From: Ziziphus jujuba
Lineage: Eukaryota > Streptophyta > Magnoliopsida > Rosales > Rhamnaceae
Assembly (NCBI RefSeq): GCF_031755915.1
Contig: NC_083384.1
Coordinates: 20,280,001 to 20,344,000 of the forward strand
Reading direction: 5' to 3'
Length of the DNA: 64,000 bases
Shown here: positions 33,047 through 43,943 of the stretch, piece by piece
How the letters are laid out: each line of letters opens with the position of its first letter
Position numbering within the stretch: position 1 is the first letter of the stretch
The notes under the pieces: model-generated
The model's input: the letters and a program-made list of their open reading frames with translations, nothing else
Told to the model about the DNA's origin: nothing
Databases searched by the model: none
Translations under genes and position numbers: made by a program

Positions 33047-34760
33047 ATGGTAGATTCAAGGGTGAGAAGAGGAGATGTACCATTAAGAATTAATGAAGAG
33101 GAATCTGTAGGATTCAAGGGTGATTCCCGAGCTTCGGGAAGTGGAGGTGAGCAAACGGACATGATGGCGGTCATGGAGCAATTACAGTGGATGAATGCTC
33201 GCTTTGATCACCTAGATCAAAGGATGGTCAAGTTAGAAACATCACATGGTGGACCGAATTTAAGGCAAGAATTCCATGAAGGCTAAGGTCGAGGTCGCAG
33301 ATGCCATAAGGAGGATCTTAAAGGAGGAAATTATGGAGATAATTTGGAGGAGGATTTTGACGACATCTATGCTCTCCAAGGAAGGCCAAACCATGGGAGA
33401 CCAGCAAGGAAGGAGGATGATGATCTTGGGAATATTAAGGTTAACATATCACCTTTCATGGGAAAAAGTGATCCGGAGGCATATCTAGAGTGGGAGGAGC
33501 GTATGCAGATGATCTTCACAATGGAATTTGGGTATTATGCATTCTAATGGTGGACAAATGAACAAAATACCTGAAGGAGAGTAGGAGATTAATTGATTAC
33601 TACTTAGCAACAAATGAAAGGAGCCATGACGAAGCGATTTGTACCGACTCATTACCATAGGTTGCTACATCAAAGATTCCAATTATTATCACAAGGTAGT
33701 AGGTCCATGGAGGATTATTACAAGGAGATGGAGATGCTCATGATGAGATTGAGCATGAATGAAGAAAGAGAAGCAACCATGGCACAGCTTTTAGGTGGAT
33801 TGAATCGTGAGATAGCTAACCAATTGAAATTACAACAATATGTGGAATTGAAAGAGATGTTGCATGTGGCTATCAAACTTGAGAATCAATTCAAGAGGAG
33901 GGGCATAAGTACATGGCTTGGAGGAGTTTCAAACAGTGGGAGATCAAATCCAAGTGCTTGGAGAAGCAATCCCACCTTGAAGCAAGACAAAAGTCAAAAC
34001 TTGGAGAAGAAAGCACCGCACGACCAAAAAGGGAGTCCAAAACCGAATCTGTCCAAGCACATAAAAATGAAGGTAAATCTAATACTAAACTTTATAGAAC
34101 TCATGAAATTGTGTGTTTTAAGTACCAGGGATGAGGACACATTGCGAATCAATGCCCGAATAGAAGAATCATAGTGCTAAAAGGTAATGGTGAGCTAGAA
34201 TCTGAAAGTGAAGATAGTGGAGGTGAAACCGAGTAAGAAGAGGAAGAATTTGAAGATGAAGCCAAAGCCTTGAATGCTTCACATGCCAAAATAAGCTTGG
34301 TGAGTAACAGAGTCTTGACTGTGTATAAAAATGAGGAGCAACTTGAAAGAGAGAATATCTTCCACGCTCGACGTGAAATACAAAGTAAGATTTATAGCAT
34401 GATAATTGATAGTGGAAGTTGTGCTAATGTGATTAGCAATGTTGTAGTTGATAAATTAGGCTTAGAAACAATTAAACATCTAGAACCATATAGATTACAA
34501 TGGCTTAATGATAGTGGTGAAATGAAAGTAAAGAAACAAGCCAATGTAAAATTCAGCATTGATAAATATGTGGATGTTGTATTTTATGATGTTGTTCCTA
34601 TGCATGCGGGTCATATTTTGTTGGGTAGGCCTTGGCAATTTGATAAAGACAGTAGACATCATGGCCGAGAGAATGCTATTGTTTTTAGATTTAAAGGTAG
34701 AAAGGTCAAGCTGGAATCATTGATTCCTAAAGAGGCATTTAGAGACCAACTTCAAATATA
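33047..34760 (+). pseudogene. Gag-protease of CRM copy B, decayed
   Basis: It starts at the family ATG (MVDSRVRRGDVPLRINEEES). Gag blocks FMGKSDPEAYLEWEERM, MKGAMTKRFVPTHYHRLLHQ and LHVAIKLENQFKRRG are clear, but a deletion removes the DCHNYSEAKKVKLAA region (after 33520). Stops occur at HEG-stop (33284), near AF-stop-WWTNEQ and in the ITT-stop-QQMKG block. The zinc knuckle reads C-F-K-Y-Q-G-stop-G-H: the second Cys is Tyr, and TGA sits at 34132-34134. The protease half is open from 34270 to 34761 with active site IDSGSCANV, then SGEMKVKKQANVKF and GHILLGRPWQFDKD. It is non-functional as a whole. Confidence 0.8.
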
Positions 34761-35307
34761 ACAAAGGAGGGAGGCCAAAAAGCTCAAGGAAAGAACTAGA
34801 ATGGCACCCACGACAATAACATCAAGCCAAGGAGTCCAAGCCATGCAAGACCAACCAGGTAAGGTTTCTAGAATCCAAATTGAGTGGAAAAATCAAGGCT
34901 AATCTGAGAGTGAGAAAAAAATTGAGAAGGCCGAGAGATATGGTGAGAAACTCGAGAGTGAAGGAAAAAGTGTGGTGACCGAGAAAGAGAAAGGAAAAGA
35001 AAGGAAAGAAAGGAAAAATAAAAAAATTTATCTTAGCTTTGATGATATTAATAAACCAATTTTGACTAAAAAACCATTACTGGTTATGATTTTTAAGGAT
35101 GTATATTTGAATGATCAAGTTAATCCCGAACAACTTGAATTGCTAAGTTCTATTTTTTCTCTTTTGTAGGAATTTGCTATTGTCTTTTCGAAGAAAATTC
35201 GTAAAGGATTACCACCTGTCCGAGGGATAGAACATCAAATTGATTTTGTGCCAGGAGCTACAATTCCAAATAGGCTTGCATATAGAAGTAATCCCAAGGA
35301 GACAAAG
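34761..35307 (+). pseudogene. Copy B linker and start of RT
   Basis: After a TAA at 34759 the frame continues AKKLKERTRMAPT, a Lys/Glu linker (KEKGKERKERKNKK), the pre-RT motif IYLSFDDINKPI, then LSSIFSLL-stop-EFAIVFSKKI and LPPVRGIEHQIDFVPGAT, and ends PNRLAYRSNPKETK at the copy C insertion point. RT resumes at 41202. Confidence 0.8.
35303..35307 (+). other. Left target-site duplication of copy C
   Basis: CAAAG, paired with CAAAT at 41202-41206. The uninterrupted family sequence here is ACAAATGAGCTACAAAGG, so the left copy has one substitution. Confidence 0.8.
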
Positions 35308-36436
35308 TGATGCAAATCCGCTAGAACTCGCTCAACCGACAACCTGCTAGGGTGCCGACCCAATACGGATGAAGACTAGGCCGATCACTAGGACTTAAAC
35401 TAAGAGATTTAAGGTCAAAATTTCTGCCTTTATCCAGTAGGTAATTCATTCTCAAGAGGGATTGTCCATACTCAAAGATCCAAGACATGTTCTGAGCATA
35501 CAAGTGGTGGAAGCCGGTATAGGCCTGGGTAGCAGTTTTGGTACATTTTTGGGGTCCGGGAAGCATGTAATGGTTCCAATGTTTCATGGATTCAATAAAT
35601 ACTCTAATAGGACATGTAATCAAGTTAAATTAGCTTCAAAGCCATCCAAAAAGGGGTTGAACGGACAGTTAGTAAATTTGGCCGGTTTTTACTGTATTTT
35701 GTGCTGGCTTTACTATATTGTGCTGAGTTGGCTTTTTCTTTTTCTTCCAAGCAAGGGCAACGTGTGGGAGTTCATAATAAGCTTATTTGGCATCCTAAAA
35801 AGCATATTGAATCTGATTTGGAGCTCAAATCGGTCAAAGAATGGTCACAGTCAATTAGTCAAAAAGCTAGTATTTTAGTTTTCTAATTTGATTCTACTTT
35901 TTATTTTAGGAAATTACCATTACTTTTTTGTTTTTATTTATTTATTTGCTGAAGAAATAAGTTTAGAAAAGTTATTATTTTATTATTTTCATTGTAAATT
36001 AATTAATTTCTAATTCAAAAATAAAGGAATTACTTAATCCAAATTAGATTAGGAAAGGAGTGAGAATTTCGGCCGCCATAGGAAACCACTTTGTATGGCC
36101 AGTTTTCCCTTCGTTTTTAGGGTTTATTTTGTGACTTTATAGCCTAATTAAAGGCTTATTTTTAAGTAAGAATTAATCTGAAATTTTATGCAGAAAATTA
36201 TTTGTGAGATTGAATTCTCTTTGTTCTTTTGAACACCTAAAACACCATTAGTGAATGAGTGTTTTAGTTTGACTTATCAATAGGCCTTCCACCACCTGTT
36301 GTGGAGTCTTCCTTATATACCAAGGTTTCTAATCACAAGTTTGTTATTGGTCAAGGTGACCATTAGAACTTGAGCATAATTAGATTCGGGCTAATATAAT
36401 ATGGGTTTAGGAGCAGGTCATCCTAGGTTCGTATCA
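35308..36436 (+). repeat. 5' LTR of copy C
   Basis: From TGATGCAAATCCGC to GGTTCGTATCA. It includes the LTR-borne pol-tail frame, interrupted here by stops, and a TATA-like CCTAATTAAAGGC near 36147. Confidence 0.9.
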
Positions 36437-36438
36437 TT

Positions 36439-36450
36439 TGCTATCAAAGA
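36439..36450 (+). other. Primer-binding site of copy C, decayed
   Basis: TGCTATCAAAGA in place of TGGTATCAGAGC: three mismatches, in the expected place two bases after the LTR. Confidence 0.75.
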
Positions 36451-36887
36451 CAAATTTTGTTCAAGTTTGATCTATCTTTATTTGTTTTATTTGTGTTTGT
36501 GTTATTCTTCAATTTTTGCATTAGGTTAAGTTTGCATCCATCCCATACACGTTCTGCATCTTGAAAAGGAAAAAAAAAAAAAAACCATTCCTAGTTGAAT
36601 TAGGATATCCTAGTTTTACCATATTTTTGTTTCCTAGTTTGTTGGTTGATTTTCATTATTGTTCTTGTTAATTTTGGTTTTTTATTTCTTTTCTATTTTA
36701 GTCTTCAATATTTGCATTCATATATTCAAAAAAAAAAAAAGGAAAATTCAAATAGATATATATATATATATATAAAACTGTACTTCTATATTTGTTGGAG
36801 GCCACGGGTTTGGTGGATTTTTGGTGTGGAATTGCAATTTTTGGTGTTGATCTTTGCTACTGCAGTTGTTTTATGTTCTGTGACTGA

Positions 36888-36919
<32 letters not shown>

Positions 36920-37575
36920 GCCGAATAAAAAAAAGAAATTCTGTTTGTTGAATTTGGTGTTTGCTGTAAATTTCTTTGAACTGCTATATTGTTGGCTGTT
37001 TGTTACATATTTGGAGTTTCTGGATAATTATTTTTGCTGCTGGATATTTGTAATTTTGGGTGCTTAAATTATTGGATTAAAATTAGTTAAAGGATTTTAT
37101 ACAAAACTTGAATTACAAGAACAACAACCAACACTATTCTATATTTTTGTTCGATTTGATTCTTGTTTGAGTTTGAAATTATTTTTCCTAAATTTTATTC
37201 TTGAATACTTAATCTCTTACCATCTGTTCCATTTCTTAAAAATTCCAAAATATTCTGATTGATTTGCCTTATTTTGCCTAGAAAAGCCGAAAACTAAGAT
37301 TTGTTAATTCATTTGGTATTGCTTACTTCTTGCTACTGTTTTGTTGATAAGTTTAATTAAAACATACTTGTGATCTAATTTCTGTTTTTTGGGTGTTTTA
37401 ATTAGAATTTTAAGATAATTCATTGAGTGGAAAAAGGCAAGAGTGTGTGAGCTTAAAAGAGGATAAAAGCCGAAACTAGTGCGAAAACACGTGTGTCGAG
37501 ACATTGATTGAGTGAAACATGTGAGGGAGTGATATTTGGTGAGAATTTATTTTATTTTGCATTATTTACACTAAC
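36451..37575 (+). other. Untranslated leader of copy C
   Basis: Collinear with the leaders of A and D. It holds a TA microsatellite (36754-36774) and an AAG run (36895-36917). The 101-codon frame at 36646-36951 is low-complexity and not a gene. Confidence 0.7.
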
Positions 37576-39317
37576 AAGGAAAATTCAAGGGTGAGAAGAG
37601 GAGACCCACCTTTAAAAATTAAGGAAGAAGAGTCCGTAGGATTCCATGACGGTTCCCGAGCTTCAGGGAATGGTGAGCAAACGAACATGAGGGCTGTCTT
37701 GGAGCAACTACAGCAGATGAATACTCAATTTGACCATTTAAATCAAGGGATGGACAAGTTAGAAACATCCCAAGGAGTGCCGAATATAAGGCTCGATGCT
37801 CATGGACGACGAGGTCGAGGTCGAGTAGGCCAAGGGTGACTAAGAGAGGAATTCGGGGAAAGTAACTACAGAGATCACTTAGAGGAGGGTTTTGATGAAA
37901 TTTTTGAATCCCAAGAAAGGCCAATCTGTGGGAGACCAGCAAGGAATGAAGATGATGATCTTGGGAACATCAAGGTAAACGTTCCACCTTTCATGGGAAA
38001 AAGTGATCCGGAAGCTTATTTGGAATGGGAGGAGAGAATGGAGATGATTTTTGATTGTCATAATTATTCAGAGGCCAAGAAGGTGAAGCTGGCAGCAATG
38101 GATTTTGATCATTATACACTCCAATGGTGGACCAATGAGCAAAACACCCGAAGGAGAGTTAGTGATGACTTGATCACTACATGGCGACAAATGAAAGGAG
38201 CCATGAGGAAGCGGTTCGTACCATCACATTATCATAGGTTGCTGCATCAAAGGCTTCAATCCCTATCTCAAGGAATTAGGTTCTTGGAGGATTATTACAA
38301 AGAGATGGAGACGCTTATGGTGAGGCGAAGTATGAATGAGAAGCAGCTATGGCAAGGTTCCTTGGTGATTTGAATCGTGAAATAGCCAATCAACTAGAAT
38401 TGCAACAATATGTAGAATTGGAAGAGATGTTGCATGTGGCTATTAAATTGGAGCATCAATTCAAGAGGAGGGGTGTAGGCTCACGGTTTAGAAGGGTTTC
38501 AAGCAATGAGTGGATAAATTCAACTAGTTGGAGAAGCAATTCCATGTTCGAGCCAATGATAAAACCGAATCAAGGTGAAGGAAGTGCTATTTGGCTAAGA
38601 TAATTAAGCTGACCTTGTTCAATCACACACATCTGAAGATAAATCTGATCCTAAACATTCAAGGACTAGAGATATTGTTTGCTTTAAGTGCCAGGGTCGA
38701 GAACATATTGCCAACAAATGCCTAAACCAAAGAATCATGGTGTAGAAGGACAATGGTGAGTTGGAGTCCGATAATGATGAAGCTGAAATTGAGACGGTGC
38801 ATGAAGAGGAAGGAATTGAGGATGAAGCCAAAACCCTAAAGGTTTCTAGTTCTGAATTGAGCTTGGTTTCTAGGAGAGTGCTAGCTGCATACAAAGATGA
38901 GGAAGAAATTCAAAGAGAGAACATCTTCCACACTCGATGTGAGATTCAAGGTAAGATTTGTAGCATGATTATTGATAGTGGAAGTTGTACTAATGTAATT
39001 AGTAACATTGTCGTTGATAAATTAGGCTTAACAACTATTAAACATCCATAACCATATAGATTACAATGGCATGATAGTGGTGAGATGAAAGTAAATAAAC
39101 AAGCCAAAGTAAAATTCAGCATTAATAAATATGTGGATGTGATTTTGTATGATGTTGTGCCTATGCATGCGGGACATATTTTACTTGGTAGGCGTTGGCA
39201 ATTTGATAGAGATGCTATTCATTATAGTAGAGAGAATGGTATTGTTTTTAGATTTAAAGGTAAAAAGTTCAAGCTGGAGGCGCTAACTCCTAAAGAGGGA
39301 TACAAAGATCAAATTTA
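37576..39317 (+). pseudogene. Gag-protease of CRM copy C, decayed
   Basis: The family start codon is AAG at 37576-37578 instead of ATG. Gag blocks are well kept: INEEE-like head, FMGKSDPEAYLEWEERMEMI, DCHNYSEAKKVKLAAM and QWWTNEQNTRRRVSDD, up to a frameshift near 38340 (…RRSMNEKQL). Gag resumes at 38349 (MARFLGDLNREIANQ). The knuckle C-x2-C-x4-H-x4-C is intact (CFKCQGREHIANKC, about 38681). Protease has IDSGSCTNV (about 38970). TAA at 39049-39051 replaces the Glu of HPEPYRL, a codon has been lost just after (LQW-HDSGE), and the frame ends at 39318. Confidence 0.8.
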
Positions 39318-40259
39318 AATACAACAAATGGGGATGGCCCAACAACTCAAGGAAAGACTAGTATGGCCCCCACGGCAACAACACTCATCCAAGGGGTCCA
39401 AGCTGTGCAAGACCAACCAGGTAAGTTTTCTAAAATCCAAATTAAGTGGAAAAACCAAGAGAAGGCCAAAATTGGAGTGAAAAAAAAATGAGAAACCCGA
39501 GAGCTATAGTAAGAAACCCGTGAGTGAGGGAAAGTGTGTTATGGCCGAGAGAGAGAGAGAGAGAGGGAAGGAAAGGAAAGAAAGAAAGAATAAAAATATT
39601 TATTTGAGTTTTGGAGATGTAAATAAAGCTATCTTAAGTAAGAAACCATTGCTGGTCATGAATTTCAAAGATACTTATTTAAAGATGTTTTTGTTGCATA
39701 GAATTTTATCTGCATTATTGAAAGCTTTACTTAGTGGAAATTTGAAAATTTGGGAGAGATTATTTGTTAATATTAAAAAGTGTGATGAAATTGTATTTCT
39801 AGTATTCGTTGTGATAGTGTTTAACCCAGGAGATTGGTTTTGGTTTCAACCAAAGAAGGAGAGGATTCCTGAACAAAGAAAGTCCAAGCTTATGCCGCGA
39901 GGAGATGGATATTTTCAAGTTTTGGAAAGGATCAATGAAAACGCCTACAAGCTTGATTTACTCGGTGAGTATAATATGAGTGCTACATTTAATGTTGCTT
40001 ATTTTTATTTTTTTTTTTCTGCAAGTGATGACTCTGATTTGAGGGAAAATCCTTTTCAGGAGGAAGGGAATGATGCGAATTCGCTAGAACCCGTTCAACC
40101 GACAACCCGCTAGGGTGCCGACCCGATACGGATGAAGACTGAACCGATCACTAGGGCTCAAACTAAGAGATTTAAGGTCAAAATTTCTGCCTTTATCCAG
40201 GAGGTAATTCATTCTCAGGAGGGCTTGTCCATAATCGAAGATCCAAGACATATTCTGAG
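39318..40259 (+). pseudogene. Copy C scrambled pol remnant (pre-RT, integrase, RT, integrase tail)
   Basis: The open frame 39520-40113 reads, in order: Lys/Arg linker; pre-RT motif IYLSFGDVNKAI and VMNFKDTYL; integrase snippet RILSALLKALLSGNLKIWE; RT snippet NIKKCDEIVFLVFVV; then the integrase C-terminus from FNPGDWFWFQPKKERIPEQR through KLMPRGDGYFQVLERINENA and LRENPFQEEGND, crossing into the 3' LTR at 40071. Beyond TAG at 40111-40113 the LTR-borne tail continues by homology. The RT snippet lies after an integrase piece, the reverse of normal order. Both internal junctions match copy A. Confidence 0.8.
40058..40070 (+). other. Polypurine tract of copy C
   Basis: AGGAGGAAGGGAA directly before the 3' LTR. 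It is also coding, as part of FQEEGN, because the pol frame runs through the PPT. Confidence 0.85.
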
Positions 40260-41201
40260 CATACAAGTGGTGGAAGCCGATACGGACTAAGGTACTGGTT
40301 TTGGTACATTTTTGGAGTCCGGGAAGCATGAAATGGTTCCAATGTTTCATGGATTCAATACATATGTCTAATAGGACATGGAATCAAGTCAAATCAGCTT
40401 CAAAGTCATCCAAAAAGGGGTTGTATGGACAGTTAGTAAATTTGGCCAATTTTTACTATACTTTGTACTGACTTTACTGTATTGTGCTGAGTTGGCTTTT
40501 TCTTTTTGTTCCAAGCAAAGGCAACATGTGGGACTTCATAATAAGCTTATTTGGAATACTACAAAGCATATTGAAGCTAATTTGGACCTCAAATCGGTCA
40601 AAGAATGGTTAAAGATAACTTAGTCAAAAAGCTAGTATTTTAATTTCCTAATTTGATTCTACTTTTTGTTTTAGGAAATTACCATTACTTTTTGGTTTTT
40701 ATTTATTTATTTGCTGGAGACATAAGTTTAGGAAAGTTATTATTTTATTATTTTCATTGTGAATTAATTAATTCCTAATTCAAAAATAAAGGAATTACTT
40801 AATCCAAATTAGATTAGGAAAGGAGTGAGAATTTCGGCCACCATAGGAAACCACTTTGTATGGCCGATTTTCGATTTGTTTTTAGGGTTTATTTCATGAC
40901 TGTGTAGCCTATTTAAAGGCTTATTTTTCAATAAGAATTAAGCTAGAATTTTATATAGAAAATTATTTATGAGATGGAATTCTCTTTATTCTTTTGAACA
41001 TCTAAAACACCATTAGTGAATGAGTGTTTTAGTTTGACTTATCAATAGGCCTTCCATCACCTATTGTGGCGTCTTCCTTATATACCAAGGTATCTAATCA
41101 TAGGTTGGTTAGGGGTCAAGGTGACCATTAGAACTTGAACATAATTAGATCCGGGCTAATATAATACAGGTTTAAGAGCAGGTCATCCGAAGTTCGTATC
41201 A
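40071..41201 (+). repeat. 3' LTR of copy C
   Basis: From TGATGCGAATTCGC to AGTTCGTATCA. It is followed at 41202 by CAAAT, the right target copy, and the resumed RT of copy B. Confidence 0.9.
40910..40919 (+). promoter_or_regulatory. LTR TATA-like box
   Basis: TATTTAAAGG in the context TAGCC-TATTTAAAGG-CTTA, about 290 bp before the LTR end. It is conserved with 18011-18020 (minus) and 51665-51674. Confidence 0.55.
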
Positions 41202-42430
41202 CAAATGAGCTACAAAGGTAGGTAAGTAAGTTGCTTGATAAAGGTTACGTTCGTGAGAGTATGAGTTCATGTGCTGTCCCGGTTTTGTTAGTACCTATAA
41301 GAAAGATGGTTCATGGTGTATGTGTGTGGATTGTAGGGCTATAAATATATTACCATTAAACATAGGCATCCAATTCCGTGGTTAGATGATATGTTAGAAG
41401 AATTACATGGTGTATGCATTTTCACTAAAATTGATCTTAGGAGTGGGTATCATCAAATTAGAATGAAAGAGGATGATGAATGGAAAACCGCATTTAAAAC
41501 TAAGTATGAATCATATGAGTGGTTAGTAATGCCTTTTGATTTAACTAATAAACCTAATACCTTCATGAGATTAATGAATCATGTTATATGACCATTCATT
41601 GGAAAATTTATTGTTGTTTATTTTGATGATATTCTTGTATATAGTAGGCATCTAGATGAGCATGTAGAACATCTTACTTAAGCAAGTTTTAAATATTCTT
41701 AGGAAGGAAAGGTTGTCTGCTAACATAAAAAACTGTGATTTTTGTAAAGATGAGTTAGTTTTCCTAGGATATGTAGTAAGTGTTGTAGGTATAAAAGTTT
41801 ATCAATCCAGGATGCAAGCAATCCAAGAGTGGTCAAAACCTACCTCCGTTACCCAAGTGAGAAGCTTTCATGGTTTGGCTAGTTTCTACCAAAGATTTGT
41901 CAAGGATTTTAGCACCATCGTAGCACCTTTTACCAAAGTTGTTAAGAAGAATGTTGGCTTTAAATGGGGGGAAGCACAAGATAATTCTTTTAATTTGTTG
42001 AAAGAAAAATTGTCTAATGCACCTTTACTAGTTTTGTCTAATTTTGATAAAAATTTTGAAATTGAATGTGATGCTTCTAGTGTAGGTATTGGAGCTGTTT
42101 TAATGCAAGAAAGAAGGCACATAGCCTACTTTAGTGAGAAATTAAAAGGAGTTACACTAAACTACCTGACCTATGACAAAGAGATATATGCTTTGGTGCG
42201 AGCTTTGGAAATGTGGCAGCACTATTTAATGCCAAAAGAATTTGTGATTCATATAGATCATGAATCTTTGAAGCACATTAAAGGCCAAGGGAAGCTTAAC
42301 CGAAGACATGCTAAGTGGATTGAGCTCATTGAAACATTTCCTTATGTCATCTGTTACAAAAAAAGTAAAGAAAATGTGGTCGCCGATGCATTATCCCAAA
42401 GGTGCATATTGTTTTCTATCTCCGATGCTA
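41202..42430 (+). pseudogene. Copy B reverse transcriptase and RNase H, decayed
   Basis: RT resumes at NELQR and gives LLDKGYVRESMSSCAVP. A damaged stretch follows, then [20 protein letters not shown] (about 41403; first catalytic Asp), [11 protein letters not shown] and VVYFDDILVYS (about 41617; the catalytic DD pair is present). A frameshift near 41683 precedes [21 protein letters not shown] and [19 protein letters not shown]. RNase H follows: [57 protein letters not shown] and VVADALSQR (about 42400). The frame 41713-42507 is open. Motifs match the CRM clade closely. Stops upstream make it inactive. Confidence 0.85.
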
Positions 42431-42507
42431 GATTGCTTGGATTTGAACAGTTAAAAGAATTTTATGAGCATGATAGTAACTTTGGAGAAATATTTTGGAC
42501 CTTTTGA

Positions 42508-43943
42508 AAACATGGTTTTAATAAAACTTACATCTTTGAGGTGTATTTGTTTAGGGAAAACAAACTTTGTGTGCGTAATTGTAACATTAGGGAATTGTTA
42601 GTGAGGGAAGGTCATGGTGGTGGTTTAATTGGTCTTTTGGTGTTTTAAAAACATTATCCTTGCTGTAAGAACATTTTTATTAGCCTAACATGAGGGGAGA
42701 TGTAGAGATAATTTGTGAAAGATGCTTGAAGTGCCAAAAAGGCACATCCAAGTTCAAGCCGCACGGTTTGTACCTCCCATTGCCGATTCCTTCCTTTCCT
42801 TGGGTGGATTTATCTATGGATTTTATCTTTGGTTTACCTAGGTCAAGGATAGGTAAGAATTCAATATTTGTTGTTGTGGATAGATTTTTTAAGATGGCAC
42901 ATTTTATTGCATGTAATATAACTGATGATGCATCTAATGTTGCTAATTTGTTCTTTAAGAAAATTGTAATATTGCATGGCATTCCTAAAACAATTGTTTT
43001 GGATAGGGATGCTAAGTTTTTAAGTTATTTTTAAAAAACTTTGTGGGCTAAGTTAGGAACTAAACTTTTGTTTTCAACTACTTGTCATCCACAAACAGAT
43101 GGACAAACTGAAGTAGTAAATAAAATTTTGTCTGCATTATTACAGGCTTTAATTAGTAGAAACTGAAGAACATGGGAAGAATGTTTGCCACATGTTGAAT
43201 TTGCTTATAATAGATCCTTGCATTCAGCCACTAAATATACACCATATAAGATTGTTTATGGTTTTAATCCTTTAACTCCACTAGATTTAACACATTTAAC
43301 TTTAAGTGAACGTGCTAATCTAGATGGAAAACAAAAAGCTGATTTTGTAAAGCATATCCATGAGAATACAAAGGCAAATATTGAGAGGATGACCAAGCAA
43401 TATGCAAGGAGTGCTAATCAAGGCCAAAAAAAAGTTTTCTTTGAACCTGGAGATTGATTTTGGTTGCACTTAAGGAAGAAGAGGTTTCCCGAACAAAGGA
43501 AGTCCAAGCTTATGCCCCATAGAGATGGACTTCTTCAAGTTTTGGAGCGGATTAGTGAAAATGCTTACAAAATTGCTTTACCGAGTGAGTATAATGTTAT
43601 TGCTACATTTAATCTTGCTGATTTATCTCCTTTTACTGCAAGTGATGACTTTGATTTGAGGGCAAATCCTTTTCAAGAGGAGGGAATTGATGAGAATCCC
43701 CCCGTACCCACACAACCGACAACCTGCCGGGGAGCTAACCCGATACGGATGAAGATCGGGCCGGTCACTAGGGCTCAAGCTAAGAGATTTAAGGCCAAAC
43801 TTGGTGCCTTTATACAGGAAGTAATTAATTCTCAAAAAGGTTTGTCAATACCCAAAAATATAAGACCCGTTTTAAGCATCCAAGTGGTAGAGGCTGATAC
43901 AAGCCCGAGTAGCTGTTTTAGTACAAATATGGACACCAGATAG
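42508..43943 (+). pseudogene. Copy B integrase with CR-type C-terminal tail ending inside the 3' LTR
   Basis: The zinc-binding N-terminus is damaged (EGHGGGLIGLL near 42608, then stops) up to [10 protein letters not shown] (about 42718). The core follows: [41 protein letters not shown], then a stop, and [21 protein letters not shown] stop falls at RN-stop-RTWEE, then [20 protein letters not shown]. The tail has FEPGD-stop-FWLHLRKKRFPEQR. The last frame (43464-43943) runs through the PPT and 85 codons into the LTR, with IGPVTRAQAKRFKAKLGAF and LSIQVVEADTSPSS, ending at TAG 43941-43943. That tail corresponds to the CR motif of CRM integrases, thought to act in centromeric targeting. Confidence 0.85.
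43675..43687 (+). other. Polypurine tract of copy B
   Basis: AAGAGGAGGGAAT before the LTR at 43688, inside the coding stretch FQEEGID. Confidence 0.8.

Larger units (their letters stand above)
35308..41201 (+). mobile_element. CRM-type non-autonomous retrotransposon copy C, complete LTR to LTR
   Basis: 5894 bp with LTRs of 1129 and 1131 bp, PBS, leader, gag-protease relic, a short scrambled pol remnant, PPT, and a 5-bp target duplication (CAAAG/CAAAT). The region between protease and 3' LTR is only about 750 bp, against about 4 kb in a full CRM element. The polymerase and RNase H cores and most of integrase are therefore absent. The two LTRs differ by many substitutions (roughly nine bases in ten alike by eye), so the insertion is old. 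It lies inside the RT gene of copy B. Confidence 0.88.

Noticed and set aside
36646..36951. 101-codon plus-strand frame in the leader of copy C
   Set aside because: Same leader region as above, with TA and AAG microsatellites.
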